DNA from: Paramecium tetraurelia
Lineage: Eukaryota > Ciliophora > Oligohymenophorea > Peniculida > Parameciidae
Length of the DNA: 64,000 nt
NCBI RefSeq assembly: GCF_000165425.1
Contig: NW_001799522.1
Location: forward strand, 62,001-126,000
Direction of reading: 5' to 3'
Shown: in pieces, positions 50,852 to 62,290 of the stretch
How the letters are laid out: each line of letters opens with the position of its first letter
How positions within the stretch are numbered: the stretch's first letter is position 1
The notes under the pieces: model-generated
The model's input: the letters and a program-made list of their open reading frames with translations, nothing else
Told to the model about the DNA's origin: nothing
Databases searched by the model: none
Made by a program: the position numbers and the translations under genes

Positions 50852-52046
50852 AATTAATGAAAAATGAGAATAAAAATACAAAACAAAAACATACTTTGTA
50901 AAATCTAGAAAAAATGCAGAACTTTAATCAGTTCTCCTTCTCTCATATCCAGATATTGGAATTGCTTCATTTAAAATTAAATTTTTTCTTTTCACCAAAA
51001 AGAGCGGGAAAATAAAATACTATTAAGATACTGTCTTATCTATTCATTCTTTTACATTGGATGACGATAATTATGTGTGTTTACTGTTTTTCACATTACT
51101 TTAACCTCTTTTCAAACTATTTGTTGTTTTATTTATCATCTATGCATAAACTATTTTATTTTATTATATTTAGGATCCTCACCATTGGAAGAAATCCCAA
51201 CCTCCATAACCATACCAACCAATCCATCCACCATAATTATGTACTCTAACCACCCAATTACCATCATAAACCCTTCAATAATGCATAATATCATTTCAAT
51301 CACGTACATTTTTATTTTTAGAATAATGAATCAATGCTTTGGATGCTAACTTTTCAACCATTAAACTAATCCAAACTCACACAAAGATCTGCACTAATCA
51401 TTCATATCAACCCAAGTAGATTAAACTACTAATTCAAAGTTTAAGGTCATGTCCAGATACCACCATGAAAGTGTCTACTCTACCACCTTTACACTTATTG
51501 ATTCACTATTAAGTTCCAATTACTCTATTAATTATCAATTTGGATTCTCATATCTATCATTATTAATCAAATTCAATATTGAAAAGTCTAATTTCTCCTA
51601 TATTTTTGTGTGTCTCATTTAAATTTTTATAATCCCCATTGTGAATATAAGGAACTGTCTGAGTAGGATTTATTCAAATTCTCAAAAAAGTTCAGAATAT
51701 ATAAAATGATATATTAAGTTATGCATAATTAAAATAAATCTTATATCTTGAACATTGAGTATTATAAATATTATATTATTTTTTATGCTGGAAAATCAAT
51801 TTAAAGGAGGTCAAATGTTTATCAATTACTAAAATTAAGTTATTTTTACCTTTCACATGGTAGAACCTGATAAATAAAAATAATTTAATTTAGTTATTGA
51901 TTTTTTAAATTATTTTCTTCGTGTTGTATTCTTCTAATCTAATTAAGATATTTAAACTAAAATGATATGATGATCACAATCACAAATACAATATTATATT
52001 TGATTATCCTTAACTTTGGAACTAAGTGTACATAATAATTAAATAA
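50852..52046. other. Region without a confident gene
   Basis: About 1.2 kb. The plus strand has a Pro/Gln/His-rich stretch around 51175-51320 (WKKSQPPQPYQPIHPPQ), ending at a TGA near 51328; the opposite strand reads Trp/Gly/Tyr-rich in the same place (NYGGWIGWYGYGGWDFF). Neither could be extended into a gene. The remainder is AT-rich. Confidence 0.35.
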
Positions 52047-52733
52047 ATGTTCGTTAGAGCCCACGTTCCAAAAAGCAGAACTTCATTAACTCCGCAAAAT
52101 TTCAAACCAATTTGTATAGAATAACGTGGGGATTGTACCCCAACCAGAAGCAATAACATTAGTTACTATGAACACAGCATTCTCATTTAAGAACCATCTC
52201 AATAATCCTTGCAAAATTATACTGGAAGAGTTGAGGAGAAATTACAAAGGAGAGTGATAAATTCTAGTGCTTCTAATTTGAGATGTAGATACATTTCAGA
52301 CAAGGAAAATTTGGTTAGGGTTCCTGGACAATCCTTTGGAGGGAATCAACCTTCAAGCAAGGATTTAATGCAGGTTATGAACAACTTGAAAAAATAGAAG
52401 GAAGACATTAATTACACGCTTTCTGAGACGCTCTAAAAAAATAATCTAATTCAAGAATAAATGGATGTAATTATTGATTCAAAGTAATTTAGATTGTTAA
52501 TAAGGAAATGGAACAACAATCTCTGAATTATTAATAAAGTTTAGATGAATTTATGAACGAATTCAATGAACTCACTTACAAAATATCGTAGTTGGAGGAA
52601 CAGAATAATAAATTGTTTGAATAAAATGAGCACCAGAAATGGTACTTGTAATAGATTCAATGTTAATCTTCAAGGTATTAACATTTTGTATGAATTTAGA
52701 TTCCATTAAACTCACAACTTTGGAGCTGGTTGA
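52047..52733 (+). CDS. Hypothetical coiled-coil protein
   Basis: Two introns (52467-52504 of 38 nt, AAG end; 52675-52699) give 207 residues, length divisible by three. The first 100 residues are basic and low in structure (MFVRAHVPKSRTSLTPQ); a coiled coil runs from about residue 115 (DLMQVMNNLKKQKEDINY, FNELTYKISQLEEQNNKLF). Unknown family. It starts 58 bp upstream of the BAR gene's start region and may be co-regulated with it only by proximity. Confidence 0.55.
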
Positions 52734-52791
52734 TTAGTTAACTAAAATTGATATTCACTATATAATTTATATATATATATAAGAATTTTAA

Positions 52792-54426
52792 ATGGCGAGT
52801 TTTGCATCTAGAACAGGGTAGAAAGTAAGAAATTTTCAAATTTTAGATTAAAGAATGGTGGGGAGCCAAAGTCACAGTTGATCCTCAGTTGGAAACCAAA
52901 AAGCAAAGGATTAATGAGATAGATCAATATATCAAGGGGTTGTCACAATCCTTTAGCAATATTTCAGCATTATTTTAATGTACACCCAATTATTTACTGT
53001 AGAAATGCATGGCCATATGGGACGAATCAGCTCGATCACTCAGAAGTTGTTTGAGAAGGAAACTGATACTAATAAGAGAATAGGAATTGAAGTCACATCC
53101 ATGTTTGGCAACCTTTCAGAACTATTCCGATCAAAGGTATATAAGAATATTAGAGATTAGACAGAACCAGCATCGGAGTTGAATAAAAATTATGGAGAAT
53201 GGTTTTAAACTATAGAAACATTGAAAATCCAACTTACGAATTTCTCCGAGGTTAGATTGGTTTATGATCATTATAAATTGAAAGTGGATGAATTGGAGAA
53301 GGATCGATCCAATGCAATTTCAAAGGGATTGCCTGAGGATTTTAAATTATCAGATAAAATTAGGAGAGTATCAATTTTAAATAAATATTTAGAATCAAAG
53401 TAAATTATCAAGTTCTGAAACAAATTATAAATAAAAGCTATCTGAGATTTTAAATAACATGAACAAATTATTGGGAAATTACTATAGAATGATAAATTAG
53501 AGTCTCGATTCTGTAAGAACATTTCCTTATATTAGTTTATTACTATCAATTTTGATTTGTATATGAATGCTAAATCAATTGTCAAGAAAAATTAAAAAGC
53601 ATTTAATAAATTTAAATATCCAGAATTAGAGCCCATAATAGATCTATTAAGAGAGTAGAAAGAGATGTCATCATTATTAGAGAGAGAATAAATAAAAGAG
53701 AAAGAATTAAAAGAATTGAAAGAAAAGGAAAAAGAGAAAGAAAAAGAAAAGGAGAAAGAAAAAAATATCAATGAAAAAGATGAGAAACAATAGTAATAAC
53801 CACCACCATAACAAACTCCTTAATGGGAAGTTAATAATAAATTTAACCCTTTTGGTTAGACTCAATAAATGAATTCACAAACTCATTCCATGATTAATAA
53901 TCCCCAAATGATGAATCCTATGATGAGCTCTTAAACTGATTTTGGTAGTGGATTCGGAGTTAATCAAATGGCTAAGTAATAATAATTTATGAACCCGATG
54001 ATGTCTCAAAGGTAATCTGTGCAACCATAAAGTATGAATAATAATTTCGCTATGAATTTTCCACCCAATCAAAATAGACCTGATGTGTTTGATGACGTGG
54101 GATTATAAATGATGAGCGATATAAGAGCTAGCTAGATGAATGCTTGGTAGCAATAATAATAATAACCATATGCCTAGAGTCAAATTCTTAATTAAAATAA
54201 TTTTGTTAATAATAATCCATTTATGAGTTCACAACAGATGAGCCAAAGAGCTAGTATGTAATAAAACTAAGGGTTTTAATAATTTGATTCCTAAATTAAT
54301 AGATAGCAATAGCCAAACCCTTTTGCGGAGTTAGACAATGAGACTTAAAGAAGGGCTATGTATGATAATCCATATACGTACAATCAGCAATTTTAAGATA
54401 ATTAAAAGACTAATCCTTTTGCATGA
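52792..54426 (+). CDS. BAR-domain protein with C-terminal NPF motifs (endocytosis)
   Basis: Five introns, all TAG-ended (52825-52846, 52980-53002, 53137-53160, 53368-53392, 53513-53535), give 505 residues. The first 240 residues fit a classical BAR domain, the banana-shaped dimer that bends membranes: DPQLETKKQRINEIDQYIK, ASELNKNYGEWFQTIETL, VYDHYKLKVDELEKD, NMNKLLGNYYRMINQSL. A highly charged Lys/Glu helix follows (residues 285-320). The C-terminal 190 residues are Gln/Asn/Met-rich with repeated NPF tripeptides (KFNPFGQ, NNPFMSS, NPFAELDNE and a terminal TNPFA). NPF motifs bind EH-domain proteins, so it likely links curved membranes to the endocytic coat. Amphiphysin/BIN-like in plan, but without an SH3 domain. 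Confidence 0.85.
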
Positions 54427-54478
54427 TTAATATTATATCTATTTATAAATTCATTTTTATATATTATTTGAACCTATA

Positions 54479-56028
54479 ATGAAATAAAAGTAATTAACAA
54501 CAAAAAAGTCAGACATTGATCTAGGTAATAAAGATCAGTTAAATTTTATAATTGAAATTCTCTAAAAAGATCAGAGCCTAAAGACCAATCAAGAGGTCGA
54601 CATTGTAAGGAAGGCTTTTATCTCTTTCAAGTTTTTTCAAGACTTAGAATAGTAGATGGGTCAAGAGATGGTAAGTAACTTATATCGATAATTATCCTAC
54701 GAGACCATTAAGGCAAGATAAGTAGTGTTCAATCTCGGGGATATTGGAAAGAAGTTCTATATCATACTCTCTGGCAGCGTTTGGGTTCTCATATAGAAAA
54801 AGGGACTCTAAGATGATAATCAGATAGGTGAGGAGGAGAAAAAGCAGGAGGAAGAACTAAGAAAATAGAATACAAGGAAGGCTACTTTGAAGCATCAACA
54901 AAGTATGTTGAAATCTAAGAGATTCAAAAAGCAGGAAACTTTCGTAACTGAAACGAATCAAGTGCATTTAGACGAAGTGTACGCTAAAATGACGGATGCA
55001 GAATATTTAGATTGTCAATTTCCCACGCTGTAAAAGGTAAGTTAAATGAAATCAGGGGATAACTTTGGAGAGATTGCATTAACTAAATAAGTTCCAAGAA
55101 CAGCTACCATAGTAGCAGCTGAAGATACAAATTTTGCAATAGTATCTAGGGAACAATTCAATATTTTATTATCATCATATTATGAACATTTACAATAGCA
55201 AAATGTGATGTTTTTATAGAGAGTCCCTGCTTTTACAGAATGGAATGAACAGATGTTAAATTAAATTTATTATCATTTTACTTTTGAAGATTATAAAATG
55301 TTTGATGTAATTTATAAAGAAAATTAACCTTCAAAGTATTATTTTATATTAATGATGATAGTAAAATTTACATTGTGTAGAATGGAGAAATAGAGATTTC
55401 TTAAAGTATAGAAGTTGGTACTTTGGTTACTGAAAATAATTTAACAATTTAAAAGTTTTTCAAGAAAAATGATAAAAAATACGAAAGAGTGAGGACTGGG
55501 ATAATCACATCTGGATTGATTTTTGGTCATGAAGAGGTTATTAGGGATGTGGTAAGAGAACATAAGGCTGTTTGTTTGAGTTAAAAAGCATAAGTATTTT
55601 CATTGGATAAGGATAGATTTTTGTAATTCTTCAAAAAAGGAGGAGCCATCTAAAAATTAATTAAACTTGATCAAACTAATTATTCTCGTAAGTCTAAGAG
55701 TGTTTCAGTCTTAAAAGAGATTAAATAATTTTCTCCGGCTATTACATTTAGAGAAATTCCATTTTTTGAGGAAGATGACAAAATTTCTGATTTTGTTATA
55801 AAAAAAGCTAAAAATGCTGTAGATCGCGTTGGGAATGAACCTAAACGTAATGGATATGAGTTTTTGTAAGGCAAAGGTCACATAAATAAAGCACATTACA
55901 ATTTTCAAAAGAATCTAGACAAATTGAAAAGAAACTTGAAGCACAGTGTACCTTTAAATATCAACACATGTTTATTTGAATTGGATTCAAATAAAGGGAC
56001 AGCAATAAGTATAATGAATAAGGTATGA
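54479..56028 (+). CDS. Protein with two cyclic nucleotide-binding domains
   Basis: One 26-nt intron (55336-55361) gives 507 residues. The first domain shows FNLGDIGKKFYIILSGSVW, a long charged insert, then the phosphate-binding cassette FGEIALTKQVPRTATIVA with the Arg that contacts the cyclic phosphate. The second domain starts KIYIVQNGEIEIS and its cassette is degenerate (GLIFGHEEVIRDVVREHKA), so it may not bind. No kinase or channel follows. This matches orphan PKA/PKG-type regulatory proteins common in ciliates. The end is uncertain: the TGA at 56026, or through a 36-42 nt intron to 56148 (VRDTEILNDIKNSDQIIKVA). It follows the BAR gene by 52 bp. Confidence 0.85.
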
Positions 56029-56267
56029 AATTGAATTGAGATTTGAGGTATTTCCAAGTTCTAGTCGTCCCAAGTACGAGATACCGAAATTCTCAATGAC
56101 ATCAAGAATAGTGATTAAATCATTAAAGTTGCCAAAATTATTGAATGAAGTTGAGGTATTGTTGTTTTCGAATAAAGAATCAATGATCTCAAATTCAACC
56201 ACAATGTATAAATAGTAAGCAGCAGTAAAAGATGATGAGTGATCTCATAGATTAATATGTTTAAAAT

Positions 56268-56734
56268 TCAATTTTTCTTAATTAATTTTCGAGTCTAATA
56301 TTGATGATTATGCACAACATTTTCATCATTGTATTTAGTTGAACCCTCTGCACTACTGATAATTATGGATGGGATACCTATTTATTTTTTGCTCGGTTGT
56401 TCTATTTTCTTCGAATCTTCATAGTCCTGTTTCCTTGAATTAGTCTTGCAAATTTCTGTCTCCTATATAATATTGGCTGTTTGATACTTCTAATCTGTTG
56501 ATTTTGGAAATCAGATCTCCTTTCTCTTACAGTAACTCTTTAAGTTATTGAGTCAAAACTACGTTTGCAATGTAGAGTCTCATGTATTCATGCTAGTAAT
56601 TGATTCCTCTTTTCTGTTCAAAAGACACCGCAACTTCATCCTCTATGTGTTCTCCCATGGTTGGAGTGTATAGCAAGCCTTTTCGGATAGAATCGCTATG
56701 TAATAGGGTGTGGAATGTACCAATTATCAAGCAT
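56268..56734 (-). CDS. Small coiled-coil protein
   Basis: Two 25-nt introns (56696-56720, 56463-56487) give 138 residues, length divisible by three. It begins MLDNCDSIRKGLLYTPTMGE and contains a coiled coil (NVVLTQQLKELLQEKGDLI). The C-terminus is hydrophilic. No family recognised. It diverges from the hydroxylase gene, with 83 bp between start codons. Confidence 0.65.
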
Positions 56735-56817
56735 TTGAATTCAAATTTATTATTATTAATGATAATGCATTCATATATAAAATTTTTAATGACATTATAT
56801 TTTAATAATATTGTTAA

Positions 56818-57784
56818 ATGATTAAATTCAGACAAATCTTTTTGATTATTCTTGCAATTGTAATTCCCGTTGTTCGAGGCCAAATGGAAGACATCAGTTT
56901 TGGAGAGAAGCACATCTACGTTAACACTTTCCAGTAATATATCGAAAAGGTACTTCCCTTTAACTAAGAAGATTATATTTGGATCGATTGGAGGAATCAT
57001 GCAATATTTGATTTGCTGTTCGATTGTGGAGTACTACAACCCAATGCCAAAGAATAAACTACGTCTTTAGAATATTTTTAGGGAAATCAGATATGGAATA
57101 GTATAACTCATATTTGGATGCTTCGTATCTATGGTATATATTGTATTTACAATTATAAGTCCTTTTATTATTATTTATATCCCTACACTCCATACTACAA
57201 ATATTTTGAAACCCATGATTATACACTCTTTCACTTCCTTTACGGAATAACATTTCATTGGCTATGGACTACATGTATAATTCCTTCCTTAATTTATTTT
57301 TTATTTAGGCGTTGGATATTGGACTCATAGGATGCTCCACTTGAAATATTTTTATAGGTACATCCATAGTGTCCATCACTCCTTTAAGGAACCTTCTGCT
57401 TTCTGCTATTGTGCTGCTCATCCCTTGGAAGGATTCATTGAGGGCAATCTTCTGCTCCATACTGCTGAATTGATATTGCCAATTCATCCTATGTAAACTA
57501 TGATTTATGGAGGAATGATGGCATTCAACGACCTATTCGCCCATGATGGAGGGTATTAGATTCATTTACATCATAGAAAATACGATCACTCCGATCACTA
57601 CAGACACCATCTATATTATGTAGTAAACTACGGCGATGCTAAGATTGATCGATTCTTCGGAACTGCATACGATCCAGTATTTAAATTATAGATATTCTAG
57701 AAAAACTATCCAGTCAAGGAGAAATGCACTTACTTACCTGATTTTAAAGATAAAGAACATCCATTATTTTAGAGATACAAATGA
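56818..57784 (+). CDS. Fatty acid hydroxylase / sterol desaturase superfamily protein
   Basis: One 34-nt intron (57275-57308) gives 310 residues. It starts with a cleavable-looking signal or anchor (MIKFRQIFLIILAIVIPVV). The di-iron histidine boxes are present in the family order: HRMLH, HSVHHSF, then HLHHRKYDHSDHYRHH. Membrane spans lie around residues 150-180. Such enzymes hydroxylate or desaturate sterols, sphingolipid or fatty acyl chains in the ER using O2. Substrate cannot be told from sequence; the box spacing is nearer the sterol C4/C5 type. Confidence 0.88.
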
Positions 57785-58084
57785 TAATATATATTAATAT
57801 TAAATATAAATTTTATATATGTGTATCGAATTTGCTTTCAAGAGAGGTGGAATTACACTCATCAGGAATTTCATTCATTCAGCCGAAGGAGTCAAGAAGT
57901 ATTCATTGTTTCATTTAACAATAGTGGACTTCCAACTGCTGTTCAAAACAGATTATCCATTAATTACAAACTCAGAACATACACTCAAGGAAAAGTCACT
58001 GATGTCAGATGTAAATTGTATGACTTAACACTTTAGTTATCACTGATCCAGTTGCAGGATATTAAGCCAAAGGAGACAAGAAAT
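57785..58084 (+). pseudogene. Short coding-like remnant
   Basis: After 35 bp an ATG at 57819 opens a frame of about 75 codons, while another frame holds the more protein-like sequence (VFIVSFNNSGLPTAVQNRL, KLRTYTQGKVTDVRCKLYD); a third gives VITDPVAGYQAKGDKK before a TGA at 58082-58084. No intron links them. Probably a decayed gene. Confidence 0.35.
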
Positions 58085-58990
58085 GATTTATAATCAAAAC
58101 AAACAAAATAATTTACGATTTCATAGCATATTAGAAGTTTAACATTTTTGCCATCACCTGTTTTTCCCATTTCATTTTTATTACTTCCACACCCTTACAA
58201 AGATTTCTTCGTATATATTATGATAAATATTTCTCCATGTTTTTCAAAATCAACATTACTTTTAAATTGTTAGTTTATTTTTATTTCTTAAGTATTTATA
58301 TATCTAATTAAAATAAATTATACCATTTACAAGTTTTGAATCTACACATCCTCTTCAAAAGTGAGATTTTCAAATAATTGATTATTAAAAGAATTTTTAA
58401 TCTCATTTTTTAACATATCATATAAATCTAAAAATAAAATAGAACTTGCTTTATAAATATATATTTGAAATCTTGATTTAGAAATGTACCAAAAGATGGA
58501 AGGTTAAAAAGTGTAATAAATATATTATTGAATTAATGAATTATTGTTTATATATATTAATTCAAATTTATACTAAAATTACAGTATAAAACTATGTAAA
58601 TAAAATTTATTTTAAATAATCTAAGAAATCAAATTAACCATATACTGAGTTAAATAAATAAGAATTAGTCTAATTCTTACACTCTTAGAGTTTTCTCATT
58701 ATTAAATCAAGAAAAAATAATTAATTTTTAAGATTGCAAAATGTACTTTATTATTAACTTTGAAACAAAGGTTGATTCTGAAACATAATTATTTAATATG
58801 AAGAAATACTCCAGTGACAATTAAGGGATGGCTTTAAAATATATTAAAATTAAAGTTTGTTACTACTTAAATAGGTTTTAAATATAAATTAAAATATTTT
58901 GAAATAACAAAATAGTTTCGACCTGCAATTAATGGAGTAGATTGAAATATATCCAGAGGATTTAATTTAATTTGTTATTTAGAATATGAA
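58085..58990. other. AT-rich intergenic region
   Basis: About 900 bp with no supported gene on either strand. It is the largest gap in the window with no coding character. Confidence 0.5.
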
Positions 58991-60556
58991 TCATTCCACT
59001 TTTTGAACTTGAATTTGATGTTCCTTAACAATATGTTCTAGACCAGCATTCTAAATTAGAACAAAATCTGAATATCCATGCCTTAATAATATTGTCGCAG
59101 CAGTTTTAGCTCTGGCACCTGAACGACAGTAGATATGTAAGGTTTTATCCTTAGGAATCAAATCAAGCTAGAAGGAATAAACATGGATACTTACTTGGTT
59201 CTCGATTTAGAATAAAGGAATCATCAAAGATCCTGGAACAATTCCTGTGGTTTTAAATTCAGGAGGATTTCTGCAATCAATGAATACATGATTTTGAGGT
59301 TAATCTTTGGTATCTAAGAAATCTTTCAAATCAACAATATTTAATTATTGGACTTCTCCTCCATTTCTGACATAATTGTCAAATCCTCCCTCTAGATATC
59401 CAAGGATATTTTCATATCCTATTCTAAGCAGTCTGATAATGGTTATTTCTTCCTTGCCTTCATCTGCCACAATGACTATTCTTTGATCAGGCTTGAAGAG
59501 GATGCCAACAAAAGAAGCGAGAGTAGCGACTTATGTGATGTTGATGGAACCTTTGATAATTCCCTTATTAACAACATCTCTGGAGTCTAAAATTAAGGCA
59601 CCATCTGCAGCGACTTGAGCAAACTCTTGATAACTCAATGGTTTAGTAACTTTCGATTTAATATTTAGTAGATCATTAGCCCCTTGACGGTTCTAAGATG
59701 TAAATATTTCAAATAATTACTAATTGTACATCGTGGAAGAAATACTGAGGAGGAGCTGGGATATCGGTTGATATCTTCACAAACTCTTCCTCTGTAATAT
59801 TCTATAATGCCCAATTTTTGAGTTTTTATTCGCCAATAGTACTGACAGTGCCAGCTCCAATGGCTTTGCCACATGAAGATCCAGCTCCATGTCCAGGGTA
59901 TAGAATGACATCATCCTCAAGTTTCATAATCTTATTTCTCAGGGAGTGATAGAGTAGAGAAGCAAGTTGATGAGTGGTTAATCCTGAGGATTTAGATGCA
60001 AGATCTGGTCTGCCGACTTCTTCAAGGAAGAGAGAATCTCCACTGAAAACTACATGGTCTTTGTCGTCTACTACGAGTACGAAACAGCTTGATTCCAAAG
60101 TGTGGCCAGGGGTGTGCACTACTCTAAGATATGCTCTTCCGAGAGGCAATAATTCTAAGGGTTGATATAAAATTAAAATTAATACCTTCATCTTAAGCAA
60201 TTTTAGCTTAATATTAAGTTACAGCTTATGGGCCCAGTACAATTTGGGCTCCTGTAATTTTAGCCAAATCTAAGTGTCCTGCCACGAAATCAGCATGCAG
60301 ATGAGTTAAGATAACATATTTGATAACAGAATTTCTGGATTCAGAAAACTTACTAATATACATAGGATGGGTTCTATTACATATAATCTTCGTAGTCTCT
60401 CATAGGGTCAATTATGGCAGCCTCGTTGTTGGATTCAATGTAATATGAAAATTAACCCAAACAGCTGACTTAGAATTGTTGTATGAAGAAGTTCTCTCCG
60501 CTTTGTTGAGCCTTTTGAGTATTGACATAGGCTGGTGTGGCAGTACATGCATTCAT
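58991..60556 (-). CDS. Metallo-beta-lactamase / double rhodanese fusion (persulfide dioxygenase type)
   Basis: Four introns (60353-60380, 60155-60185, 59693-59729, 59168-59194) give 480 residues. The N-terminal 250 residues are an MBL fold of the ETHE1/persulfide dioxygenase branch: metal-binding THLHADF (residues 75-81), HTPGHTLESSC (H128, H132), FSGDSLFLEEVGRPDL (D154) and YPGHGAGSSCGK. Two rhodanese domains follow. The first (ILDSRDVVNKGIIKGS, IVIVADEGKEE) has Asp/Glu where the catalytic Cys belongs; the second keeps it in IYCRSGARA. The MBL domain would oxidise glutathione persulfide to sulfite and the rhodanese move the sulfane sulfur. It starts MNACTATPAYVNTQKAQ, possibly a mitochondrial leader. 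Fusions of this layout are mainly known from bacteria. Confidence 0.92.
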
Positions 60557-60703
60557 TTAGGATTATACAAAATATTTTTATTTAAAAAGATTTAGATGTT
60601 GAAATCCTTTACATTTCAATGCAAACCCATAATTTTATGAATTATAAATAATTGCATTAGAATATTTAATTTCCCTATTTTTGATTTGTATAAAATTGAT
60701 AAT

Positions 60704-62023
60704 TCAAACATCTAATAATATTCTTCTTGGATCTTCAATTGAAGTAGCTAATTTCTTAAGGAAAGTGGCAGCATCCTTTCCATCAAGAATTCTGTGATCA
60801 TAAGTCAAGGCAAGATACCTATGAGATGAATTATGATTGATACATCATAGGACGAGCAACAATTTAATCGTTTCTGACAACTGGTCTATTGACAATAGCG
60901 TGCATTCCCAAAATGGCAGATTGAGGAGCATTAATGATTGGTGTTCCCATCAAACTTCCAAAAACTCCACCATTTGAGATTGTGAATGTACCACCGACCA
61001 TGTCGTCTGCGGAGATTTTTCCTTGTCTCCCCTTTTCAGCTAAATCAATAAGTGTCTAATGAATTAATAGTGTTAAGTACTTTTTCGATATCAGCGAAAC
61101 TGAGACGTTCGCAATTTCTGAGTACTGGTACCATGAGTCCAGTGGGTGTGGCAACAGCCATAGAAATATCAATGTAATTTCTATAAACAATATCGGTGCC
61201 ATCGATAACTGCATTGACAATGGGTTGTTCTTGCAATTGTTTGACAGCAGCCTTAATGAAGAATGAACTGAACCCCAATTTGACATTGTGCTTTTTTTAG
61301 AAATCCTTCTACATGGCTTCTCTTGCCTCCATAACAGCACTCATGTCACATTCCTAAAAAGTGGTAAGCAATGCATAAGTATTCTAAGCATCCTTCAATC
61401 TCTAAGCGATGCGTTGTCTCATTCTTGACATTGGTTCCTAATTGTATATTTAGAGATGTACTCTTTTTTCTGTTCTCTAAGTGGGAGTTGTAACAGATGG
61501 AGCCACAGGTTTCTTCTCAGCAGGTTTTGCAGCTGGAGGAGGAGTGCTCTTTTAGGCTGCAGGTGCTTCTTGCTTTTATTCTTATTTCACTTCTTGCTTT
61601 TATTCTTTCTTTTCTTCCTTCTTAGTTTCTGGAGTTGCTGCTGCACCAGCTGGCTTAGCAGCTGTAGTATCGATTTCGTAAAAGGGTTTGCCAACTTCAA
61701 CTTTAGCACCATCAGCAGCAAACATTTATGTAATCAATCCTGAGTCTGCACATCTGATGTCAATGGTGACTTTATCTGTCTCTATCAATGCAATCACATC
61801 ATCTTGATTCACATAATCTCCCACCTCTAACTATCAAATTTAACAAGCATACTCTTTTGCAATTCCTTGACATCTCCTTCTGTAATTGAATCACCCATTG
61901 TAGGCACATTCACTACCTTTTCTAATTACTTAATATCAACCATTTACTTGAGAAATAGAATTTTGGTATTTGAGCAAATTGTGTTTACGATACTTTGAAC
62001 AAAGAGACTGCAAACTATCTCAT
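60704..62023 (-). CDS. DLST: Dihydrolipoyllysine succinyltransferase (E2 of 2-oxoglutarate dehydrogenase)
   Basis: Five introns (61922-61947, 61827-61852, 61438-61461, 61056-61080, 60819-60843) give 397 residues, length divisible by three. A short mitochondrial leader precedes the lipoyl domain ([13 protein letters not shown], then [13 protein letters not shown] with the lipoylated Lys). An Ala/Pro/Glu/Lys-rich hinge replaces the usual peripheral-subunit region. The catalytic core has [33 protein letters not shown], and the active-site TYDHRILDG (His and Asp). It transfers succinyl groups to CoA in the TCA cycle, matrix. No E1/E3-binding domain is visible, which matches DLST rather than DLAT. 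Confidence 0.95.
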
Positions 62024-62290
62024 ATCTTAATTAAAAATTTAGAATAATTATCCAACTATTGTTGTGTATTTAACACAATATTATATATTAATCACAATTC
62101 ATCATCACAAATATATTTATCTATCCTAATTATTCTTGAACAATTTATGATATTCTATCGATTCTGATTAACTAATAAAAGGAGGTGATTTCTAAAGTAA
62201 TTATCAAATTGTAGGCTGAAAATTAGAATTGAATTTATGAAAATTATATTATTATATGGTTACATTTAAAAATAGATTCATTTTAATTTG

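Noticed and set aside
56593-57000. A 135-residue minus-strand frame over the hydroxylase 5' end
   Set aside because: It is antisense to the hydroxylase's first exon; only its last third coincides with the real small coiled-coil gene, which is explained by two 25-nt introns.
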